A DNA stretch of 64,000 nt. It comes from an uncultured Spirochaetales bacterium. Its GTDB lineage: Bacteria > UBP6 > UBA1177. Below the pieces are notes generated by a model, which was not told the DNA's origin, did no database searches, and saw only the letters and a program-made list of their open reading frames with translations. The position numbers and the translations under genes were made by a program. The stretch lies in the NCBI GenBank assembly GCA_902774115.1, contig CACYHH010000002.1, positions 310,001-374,000 of the forward strand. The letters are read 5' to 3'. Of this stretch, positions 31,670 through 37,840 are shown piece after piece. Within the stretch, counting starts at the first letter, position 1; the number at the start of each line of letters is the position of its first letter.

Positions 31670-32053
31670 TTATCTGTTTTCAAGTGAAAGATTTTTGATA
31701 AAAGAAAAGTGTTTGTCTGCTGTTACAAGTGTAAGGTCGTAAGCAATAGCACAGGCGGCAATCCATATATCGTTTTCGGGAATCGGGTGCCCGTCCTGCT
31801 TTAACTGAGCCTTTATCTGCGCATAATATGGTGCGACAGTTGAATCCGGCATTATCTCTTCCAGTTCACTGCAAAAATCAGAATATACAGCTGCATTTTC
31901 AGCTTTTCTGGCAGAGCATTCTGCTCCAAAAAGCAGTTCGCCGAGCGTTACTGAAGAAAAACAGAGTCTTTCCTCTTCAAAAATATCATCAAGAGAAGTG
32001 TCATTTTTTATGTAGCGGATAATTATGTTTGTATCGACGAGTTTACCATTCAT
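31670..32053 (-). CDS. VapC-like PIN-domain toxin
   Basis: A 127-residue PIN-domain protein. The acidic residues are placed as in VapC ribonucleases: LVDTNIIIRYIK (first Asp), VTLGELLFGAECS (Glu), ENDIWIAACAIAYDLTLVTADKHF (two further Asp). VapC toxins cleave initiator tRNA or rRNA. The gene overlaps the antitoxin gene upstream by 11 bases. It converges with the flavodoxin lipoprotein gene; the gap holds a small AACAACG-CGTTGTT hairpin (31644-31661) without a clear U-tract. Confidence 0.87.
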   Translation of the reverse strand: MNGKLVDTNIIIRYIKNDTSLDDIFEEERLCFSSVTLGELLFGAECSARKAENAAVYSDFCSELEEIMPDSTVAPYYAQIKAQLKQDGHPIPENDIWIAACAIAYDLTLVTADKHFSFIKNLSLENR

Positions 32054-32261
32054 CGGAATCCACCTTTCTACCGTCAGAAACAGCCTGTTCTATTAAATCG
32101 GAATCTGATTCACTTATTTTTCCGACAAATTTTTTGAGATCCCGTTTCGGATGCACAAATTCATCGAGAAAAGTTATTATAACCCGCTGATTTGTTTTTA
32201 CGGCTACATCGCCTTCGGTCACATAATTTTCACCGTCAAAATATCCTTTTACTGACAGCAT
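32043..32261 (-). CDS. Antitoxin of the VapC-like toxin
   Basis: A 72-residue small protein: MLSVKGYFDGENYVTEGDVAVKTNQRVIITFLDEF resembles the beta-strand N-terminus of DUF2281/AbrB-like antitoxins, and the C-terminus is charged and helical (SESDSDLIEQAVSDGRKVDSDEW). Assignment rests mostly on overlap with the PIN toxin. The ATG at 32261 follows GGGAGGTG; an ATG six codons earlier lies on the ribosome site. Confidence 0.75.
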   Translation of the reverse strand: MLSVKGYFDGENYVTEGDVAVKTNQRVIITFLDEFVHPKRDLKKFVGKISESDSDLIEQAVSDGRKVDSDEW

Positions 32262-32463
32262 TTCCGCACCTCCCTGCAAAAAAACACTTTATTATACTCA
32301 ATTTTTCGGAAAAAGCGAGACTTTGATCTTTCTTTTTAGTTGTTAGAGTCATTCTGGGCGCAGCGTTCCGACAGTTTGGTCAATGCATACAGTCTCGATT
32401 CAATCACTATCGAAAAGAATTTTATTGTAGTTACAATTCTGTCTGCACTCTTCAAAATAAAAA

Positions 32464-32503
32464 TTGACACGGTGTCATTTTTATTTATTCTGACACGGTG
32501 TCG
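32464..32503 (+). promoter_or_regulatory. Regulon promoter G: two operators before larE
   Basis: TGACACGGTGTCA (32465-32477) and TGACACGGTGTCG (32491-32503), 26 bp apart. They overlap TTGACA (32464-32469) and TATTCT (32486-32491), separated by 16 bp. Here the second operator ends only 17 bases before the TTG start, so the leader is very short and the GTTCGTTT element is missing. Confidence 0.87.
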
Positions 32504-32520
32504 GGATCGTGGAGAGTGAT

Positions 32521-33336
32521 TTGATAGAAATTTACAAAAAACTTTCGGCTCTGCGTGAGTTTTTCCGTTCGTGCAAAAGTGCCGCTGTCGCCTTTTCTGG
32601 CGGGGTCGATTCGACATTTCTGCTGAAGGTGGCGCACGAGGAACTTGGTGAAAAAGCCGTGGCTGTTACGGTCATTTCGCCGCTTATCCCGAAAAAAGAG
32701 GCGCAGGATGCCGAAAATTTCTGCAAAAATGAGAATGTCAGGCACTTTGTTCTTGAACTGGATCCGCTCAAAATCCCTTGTTTTAAAGATAATCCCGAAA
32801 ACCGCTGCTACATCTGTAAAAAAGAAATATTTAATAAAATCAAAAACTTGGCTTCAGAAAACGGCGTTTTCACGGTCTGCGACGGAAGCAACGCCGACGA
32901 TACAGGTGACTACCGCCCCGGAATGCAGGCTATTCGTGAGCTCGGAATAAAAAGCCCGCTTCTGGAATGCGGACTTACGAAAAACGAGATCCGGATCCTT
33001 TCAAAAGAGATGGATCTTCCGAGCTGGAATAAACCGAGTGCGGCGTGCCTTGCTTCGAGATTTGTCTATGGCGAAGAAATCACGGAAAAAAAACTGAAGA
33101 TGGTTGAAAGGGCGGAAGATTTCCTGCGCGAAAAAGGCTTTTCACAGCAGCGCGTGAGGATCCACGGCGAAAACTTGGCGCGTATAGAGGTCAACAAAGA
33201 AGATTTTGAGAAAATTCTTGCCGTAAAAGATGATATCAACAGTTTTTTCAAAGAGTTAGGTTTTGTCTACACAACTTTGGATCTGACCGGTTTCAGAAGC
33301 GGCAGCATGAACGAGGTGATCAATGAGCGGAACTGA
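32521..33336 (+). CDS. larE: LarE, sacrificial sulfur transferase for nickel-pincer cofactor
   Basis: A 271-residue LarE. The PP-loop is AVAFSGGVDSTFLLKVAHEELG, followed by NRCYICKKEIF and CDGSNADDTGDYRPG. The sulfur-donating Cys lies in KPSAACLASRF and is Cys176 if the TTG at 32521 is the start, the number used for the Lactobacillus plantarum enzyme. LarE adenylates the pyridinium dicarboxylate and gives up its own Cys sulfur to make thiocarboxylates. GGAG at 32511 precedes the TTG; a GTG at 32509 would add four residues but lies almost on the operator. First gene of larE-larB-larC. Confidence 0.92.
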   Translation: MIEIYKKLSALREFFRSCKSAAVAFSGGVDSTFLLKVAHEELGEKAVAVTVISPLIPKKEAQDAENFCKNENVRHFVLELDPLKIPCFKDNPENRCYICKKEIFNKIKNLASENGVFTVCDGSNADDTGDYRPGMQAIRELGIKSPLLECGLTKNEIRILSKEMDLPSWNKPSAACLASRFVYGEEITEKKLKMVERAEDFLREKGFSQQRVRIHGENLARIEVNKEDFEKILAVKDDINSFFKELGFVYTTLDLTGFRSGSMNEVINERN

Positions 33337-34003
33337 TATTTTGAACTTCGCGGAGCTCGACCTTGAACGCAAAAAACGGACTGGTTTCGCCGAAGTGGTT
33401 TTCTGTCCCGGAAAAAAGGACGAATTTCTGAAAAATATTTTCACAAAACTTTATGCGGAAAACGGCGAAGTTATGGGAACACGCGCCACGAAAGAGCAGT
33501 TTGAAATCGTGAAAAGCGTCCTTGAAAACGCAGAATACGACGAAGTCTCAAGGATCATAACTGCGCGGAAAGAGAAGAAAAATCTTATCGGCAACATAGC
33601 AGTCTGCACTGCCGGAACTGCAGATATTCCCGTTGCCGAGGAAGCCGCGCAAAGTGCCGAATTTTTCGGCTGTTTCGTCGAAAGGATCTACGATGTCGGT
33701 GTCAGCGGGATCCACAGACTCCTTTCAAAAACCGAACTTCTGCAGAAAGCGAACTGCGTGATCGCGATCGCCGGAATGGAAGGCGCTCTGGCGAGTGTCA
33801 TTGGAGGTCTGGTTGCAGTTCCAGTCATAGCAGTCCCGACATCGGTGGGCTACGGAGCGAGCTTCGACGGGCTTTCCGCACTTCTCACGATGATAAATTC
33901 GTGCGCAAACGGCATTTCTGTCGTCAACATCGACAACGGCTACGGCGCAGGCTATATCGCATCGCAGATAAACTTTTTGGCTGAGAGAGGAAAAGTAAAA
34001 TGA
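33323..34003 (+). CDS. larB: LarB, NaAD carboxylase/hydrolase
   Basis: A 226-residue LarB. The C-terminal ~150 residues are related to PurE (NIAVCTAGTADIPVAEEAAQSAEFFGC, then YDVGVSGIHRLLS, VIAIAGMEGALASVIGGLVAVPVIAVPTSVGYGASFDGLSALLTMINSCANGISVVNIDNGYGAG). The N-terminus holds the LDLERKKRTGFAEVVFCPGK family motif. LarB carboxylates nicotinic acid adenine dinucleotide, the first step of nickel-pincer cofactor synthesis. It overlaps larE by 14 bases and larC by four, a tightly coupled operon. Confidence 0.93.
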   Translation: MSGTDILNFAELDLERKKRTGFAEVVFCPGKKDEFLKNIFTKLYAENGEVMGTRATKEQFEIVKSVLENAEYDEVSRIITARKEKKNLIGNIAVCTAGTADIPVAEEAAQSAEFFGCFVERIYDVGVSGIHRLLSKTELLQKANCVIAIAGMEGALASVIGGLVAVPVIAVPTSVGYGASFDGLSALLTMINSCANGISVVNIDNGYGAGYIASQINFLAERGKVK

Positions 34004-35268
34004 CTGGAAAAAACCTGTATTTCGAGTGCAATTCTGGAATAAGCGGCGATATGGCTGTTGCCGCGCTGCTTGACCTTGGTGCTGATAAAGAGGCGCTTCT
34101 CAAAGTGCTTGATTCGATTCCTGCCGAAGGATTCAAAATTGAGATAAGTGAAGTCGTTAAAAACGGGATAAAATGCTGCGATTTCAATGTTATTCTTGAT
34201 GAAGAGCATGAAAACCACGACCACGACACAGAGTATCTTTTCGGTCATAAACACGCAGATGAAGAAGAACACCACCATCACCATGAACACAGGCATTTAA
34301 GCGATATTATTGAAATTATTGCTAAAACAGATCTTTCGGAAAATGCGAAAAATCTGGCTGAAAAAATATTCAGGATAGTCGCCGAGGCTGAATCCGAAGC
34401 GCACGGCGTTCCTGTTGAAGAAGTCCACTTCCACGAAGTCGGCGCGATAGATTCGATAGTTGATATCATCGCGTTTGCATTCTGTTTCGAAAATTTGGGG
34501 ATCGGGCGTGTTTTCATTCCGGAACTTTGCGAAGGTCACGGTGAAATCAGGTGCCAGCATGGAATTCTGCCGGTTCCGGTTCCTGCAGTAGTGAACATTG
34601 TTGAAAAATACGCTCTGCCGCTTCGGATCACAGGAACTCACGGAGAACTTGTTACTCCGACCGGTGCCGCGATCGCCGCCGCAGTCAGGACAGACGGGAC
34701 ACTCCCCGAACTTTTCAAAATCGCAAAAACGGGACTTGGCGCAGGGAAAAGAAACTATGAAAAACCGAGCATTCTCCGCGCGTTTCAGATCGAAGAACCT
34801 GAGAAATTAGAAGAAACGCATGAAGAAACTCCGAATAAAATCACCAAGCTGGAAGCCAACATCGATGATTCGACAGGAGAGGCTTTAGGTTTTGCGATGG
34901 AGCAGCTTTTTGAAGCGGGCGCGCTTGATGCATTCTACACTCCCTGCTTTATGAAGAAAAACCGCCCGGCATACATGCTGACAGTCCTCTGCAAAAACGA
35001 GGATGCCGAAAAAATGGAGGATGTGATCTTCAACAACACTACGACAATCGGTATCCGCCGCTGCGTGACGGAGCGGACAGTGCTCGAACGGGAGTCGCTT
35101 CTTATTGATACTCCGTATGGCGAAGCGAGAATAAAACTCATTTATCATAACAACAAAAAGCGTTTCGCGCCGGAATACGAAAGCGTCGCCGAAATCAGCC
35201 GCAAAACCGGCATCTCTTTCGGCAAAATATACAATGAACTCGTGGCTTTCTGCAGAGCGCAGTTCTAA
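34000..35268 (+). CDS. larC: LarC, nickel insertion enzyme (single ORF)
   Basis: A 422-residue LarC. The N-terminal part starts YFECNSGISGDMAVAALLDLGAD. A His-rich stretch at about residues 66-98 (HENHDHDTEYLFGH, then EEEHHHHHEHRHLSD) likely binds nickel. VEEVHFHEVGAIDSIVDIIAFAF, THGELVTPTGAAIAAAV and LEANIDDSTGEALGFAMEQLFEAGALDAFYTPCFMKKNRPAYMLTVLC follow. Some species join larC1 and larC2 by a programmed frameshift; here both halves are one frame. LarC completes the nickel cofactor of lactate racemase-type enzymes. No larA is in the window. Confidence 0.93.
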   Translation: MTGKNLYFECNSGISGDMAVAALLDLGADKEALLKVLDSIPAEGFKIEISEVVKNGIKCCDFNVILDEEHENHDHDTEYLFGHKHADEEEHHHHHEHRHLSDIIEIIAKTDLSENAKNLAEKIFRIVAEAESEAHGVPVEEVHFHEVGAIDSIVDIIAFAFCFENLGIGRVFIPELCEGHGEIRCQHGILPVPVPAVVNIVEKYALPLRITGTHGELVTPTGAAIAAAVRTDGTLPELFKIAKTGLGAGKRNYEKPSILRAFQIEEPEKLEETHEETPNKITKLEANIDDSTGEALGFAMEQLFEAGALDAFYTPCFMKKNRPAYMLTVLCKNEDAEKMEDVIFNNTTTIGIRRCVTERTVLERESLLIDTPYGEARIKLIYHNNKKRFAPEYESVAEISRKTGISFGKIYNELVAFCRAQF

Positions 35269-35270
35269 CC

Positions 35271-35332
35271 TGACACTGTGTCAAAATAAAACTTGACGCG
35301 GTGTCGATTTTGTTTATCCTGACACGGTGTCA
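35271..35332 (+). promoter_or_regulatory. Regulon promoter H: three operators before the operon ending in tetR
   Basis: TGACACTGTGTCA (35271-35283), TGACGCGGTGTCG (35294-35306) and TGACACGGTGTCA (35320-35332), spaced 23 and 26 bp. TTGACG (35293-35298) and TATCCT (35315-35320) are the boxes, 16 bp apart. A GTTCGTTTTTAACT leader follows at 35343. The first site begins two bases after the larC stop. Confidence 0.85.
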
Positions 35333-35375
35333 ATATAGAAAAGTTCGTTTTTAACTGATCCTACAGGAGGAAATC

Positions 35376-35750
35376 ATGGCATGTTTTACAGTTCCGCTTG
35401 CCGAGGCTGTTATTGTTTCGGCGGCAAAAAAAGTTGCTAAAAAGGCTCACTGCAGCGAAAAAACGCTCGATTTTATCGACAAAAAAGTGGGCTGGCTCGA
35501 AAAAATGCTCTACGGCGGCTCGGCTCTGCTTGCAGTAGAGCATCTTTATCACGGTGAAATTTCGGTTTTCCCGCCTTTTCTCACTGCTCTCAATACACCG
35601 GAGGAAATACCTGTAATGTTGCATGAAATGGCGACTTCAGGCGTTGCGATGGCACTTCTTGTGACAGCCGTCTGGGGGATAATCGTCGGTGTTTCAAGTG
35701 CGTTGGAGCGCAGTAGAAAGCAGGTTCCGGCGAGCGATGGAGGCAGATGA
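35376..35750 (+). CDS. Unknown small membrane protein
   Basis: I do not recognise this 124-residue protein. The N-terminal half is basic and helical (AAKKVAKKAHCSEKTLDFIDKKVGWLEKM). Two hydrophobic segments follow, around 48-60 and 93-108 (MALLVTAVWGIIVGVSSALE). The C-terminus is basic. AGGAGG precedes the ATG. It is the first gene after promoter H and overlaps the next small membrane gene by four bases, so the two probably work as a pair. No motif suggests an enzyme. Confidence 0.7.
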   Translation: MACFTVPLAEAVIVSAAKKVAKKAHCSEKTLDFIDKKVGWLEKMLYGGSALLAVEHLYHGEISVFPPFLTALNTPEEIPVMLHEMATSGVAMALLVTAVWGIIVGVSSALERSRKQVPASDGGR

Positions 35751-36022
35751 TGTGCCTCATAATGACAATTATCGCGGCGGTCGTTTTTACCGCGCTTTGG
35801 GCGAAAATGAGAAAGCAGAGCCTTCTTACGACAACGCTTATGTTCTGGGCCGCGGCTCTGATGTGGAGCGTTGACGGTGTCGCTTCGGTGCTTGAAGGGG
35901 AGCCGTTTTTCGACATCAGTCAGGAAGACACTGTTCTTGGAGCAATAATCGTTCTCTGTGGAGTTGCGATATTCGCAGTGCTCGCAGTATTTGAGAAACG
36001 TAGAGTTTTGAAAGCAAACTAA
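35747..36022 (+). CDS. Unknown small membrane protein, partner of the preceding one
   Basis: A 91-residue protein, not recognised. Three hydrophobic segments are likely: MCLIMTIIAAVVFTALWAK (2-20), LTTTLMFWAAALMWSVDGVASVL (27-49) and VLGAIIVLCGVAIFAVLAVFE (63-83), with a basic C-terminus. It starts within the stop of the previous gene (ATGATGTG), a translational coupling. The coupled pair is followed at ten bases by the DUF362 lipoprotein. Confidence 0.7.
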   Translation: MMCLIMTIIAAVVFTALWAKMRKQSLLTTTLMFWAAALMWSVDGVASVLEGEPFFDISQEDTVLGAIIVLCGVAIFAVLAVFEKRRVLKAN

Positions 36023-36032
36023 GGAGAAAACC

Positions 36033-37139
36033 ATGAAAAAACTTTTACTCATAGCAGCCGTTCTTGTTTTTGCTGTCATTTCATGCAAATCGGCTTCGGA
36101 AAAGGCTGAAAGCAAGTCCGAGGCTTCGCAGATCCCGGCTGAAAATGCAGAAAAACAGGAAGAAGAAAAAGGAGCTCAGAACGAAACTCCCGCTCCGGCG
36201 GAAGAGAACAAAACGGAGGAAAAAGCTATGCTTCCCCACCAGACAAACGACGAAAACGCGCCGGTAGTATATTTCATAAAAGAGATCACTCCGGAAGCAC
36301 TTGTAAAAATCTACGACAAACTCGGCTGGACGCCTGAAGGAAAGACGGGAGTCAAGATCAGCACAGGCGAATCGGAAAAGTCGAACCACCTGAGACCCGC
36401 TCTGATAAAGGATCTCGTGCAGAAAATAAACGGCACTATCGTCGAGTGCAATACAGCTTATCCCGGCAACCGCAACACGAACAAAGCCCATCTCGAGGCT
36501 CTCAAACAGCGCGGATACCTTGAGATTGCCCCGTTCGACCTTCTTGACGAAGAGGGCGAAATGCTGATCCCGATCGAGGGTGCAAAACATCTGGTCAAAG
36601 GCGATTATGTCGGAACGCACTTCAAAAACTACGGCTCATACCTCGTTCTTTCGCACTTCAAAGGGCATCAGATGGCCGGTTTCGGCGGCGCGATAAAGAA
36701 CCTTTCGATAGGCTTCGGAAGCGGGACCGACGTCGAACACTCCGGAAAAATTTATATTCACTCGGCAGGACAGGCGACAAAAGGCTGGGTCACGGCAGAA
36801 CAGACAGACTTCCTTGAATCGATGGCGGAAGCTGCAAAAGGAGTATGTATGGCTATGAACGGTGGCAAAAACATCGCCTTCATCAACGTTCTCAACCGCC
36901 TCAGCGTTGACTGCGACTGCAACGGAAACCCGACAGAACCCGACATGCACGATATCGGAATCGTCGCTTCACTTGACCCGCTTGCAATAGATCAGGCTTC
37001 GATAGACATGGTCTGGGCGGCGACCGATTCAAAATCGCTGAAAGAGCGCATCGAATCCCGCAAGGGGCTTCACACTCTCGACTACGCAGCAGAAATCAAA
37101 CTTGGGAACAGAAACTACAGACTTGTCGAGATAAAATAA
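36033..37139 (+). CDS. DUF362-domain lipoprotein
   Basis: A 368-residue lipoprotein. The lipobox is VISC (Cys at about 18), followed by a Glu/Ala/Lys-rich linker to ~75. The DUF362 domain starts near VVYFIKEI and shows KTGVKISTGESEKSNHLRPALIKDLVQKINGTIVECNTAYPG and LSHFKGHQMAGFGGAIKNLSIGFGS, a motif shared by all DUF362 proteins. CDCNGNP near the end is not a full ferredoxin cluster motif, so the 4Fe-4S part of many relatives is absent. Function of DUF362 is not established. It lies in the tetR operon. Confidence 0.82.
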   Translation: MKKLLLIAAVLVFAVISCKSASEKAESKSEASQIPAENAEKQEEEKGAQNETPAPAEENKTEEKAMLPHQTNDENAPVVYFIKEITPEALVKIYDKLGWTPEGKTGVKISTGESEKSNHLRPALIKDLVQKINGTIVECNTAYPGNRNTNKAHLEALKQRGYLEIAPFDLLDEEGEMLIPIEGAKHLVKGDYVGTHFKNYGSYLVLSHFKGHQMAGFGGAIKNLSIGFGSGTDVEHSGKIYIHSAGQATKGWVTAEQTDFLESMAEAAKGVCMAMNGGKNIAFINVLNRLSVDCDCNGNPTEPDMHDIGIVASLDPLAIDQASIDMVWAATDSKSLKERIESRKGLHTLDYAAEIKLGNRNYRLVEIK

Positions 37140-37166
37140 AAAATTCGTTTGGTATAGGAGAAGAAA

Positions 37167-37799
37167 ATGCCGAAATGTTCACTTGAAACAATGGTGTGCA
37201 GGAGGGAAAAGCTGGTCGATGCCTGCGAAAAGCTCTATCAGACAAAGACTTTCGATGAGATAACTTTAAAAGAAATCGGAGATGAAGCTGAGTTTACACG
37301 CACTGCGATATACAGCTATTTTCAGACAAAAGAGGAGATTTTTCTTGCACTTTTGCAGCGCGAATACGGAAAGTGGATCAAAGAACTGGAAAATATAGAA
37401 CAGACGAAAGTAAAGCTCACGGCTTCAAAACTCGCAAAAATGCTGGCACTTTCGCTGCAGAACAGGGTGCAGCTCCTGAAACTTCTCAGCATGAACCTTT
37501 ATGCGATCGAAGAAAACAGCCGTGATGAAAATCTGCTGGAGTTCAAAAGGGTCTACAAAGCCTCTCTCGATGCAGTTGACAGGTGCTTCAGGAAGTTCGA
37601 TCCGAAGGCGTCTCCGGCCGAAAGTTATGCTTTCAGCTATCACTTCTTTCCCTTCATGTACGGCATTTATCCTTATGTTTTCCCGTCTGAAAAGCAGATC
37701 AAAGCGATGAAAACAGCCGGAATGAAACTGAAAAAACGGACGGTTTGTCAGCTCGCATACCCTGCTATCGTAAAAATGCTCGAAAAAAATAAAGAATAG
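37167..37799 (+). CDS. TetR-family regulator, candidate master of the operator regulon
   Basis: A 210-residue TetR-family repressor. The N-terminal HTH is complete (RREKLVDACEKLYQTKTFDEITLKEIGDEAEFTRTAIYSYFQTKEEIFLALLQREYGKW, about residues 11-69). The rest is the helical ligand and dimer domain, with a Tyr/Phe-rich pocket segment (SYAFSYHFFPFMYGIYPYVFPSEKQ). It is the last gene of the run starting at promoter H, and the window's TGACACNGTGTCA palindromes are of TetR-operator size. I infer it represses the regulon, including itself, and releases it on binding a small hydrophobic ligand. ATAGGAG precedes the ATG. Confidence 0.87.
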   Translation: MPKCSLETMVCRREKLVDACEKLYQTKTFDEITLKEIGDEAEFTRTAIYSYFQTKEEIFLALLQREYGKWIKELENIEQTKVKLTASKLAKMLALSLQNRVQLLKLLSMNLYAIEENSRDENLLEFKRVYKASLDAVDRCFRKFDPKASPAESYAFSYHFFPFMYGIYPYVFPSEKQIKAMKTAGMKLKKRTVCQLAYPAIVKMLEKNKE

Positions 37800-37840
37800 A
37801 GTATGCTTACTCGTTTTTTCTTTGATTAAAGGGGTTCAAG

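Noticed and set aside
34000-35268. Programmed frameshift in larC as in some lactobacilli
   Set aside because: Both LarC halves read through in one frame of 422 codons without interruption.
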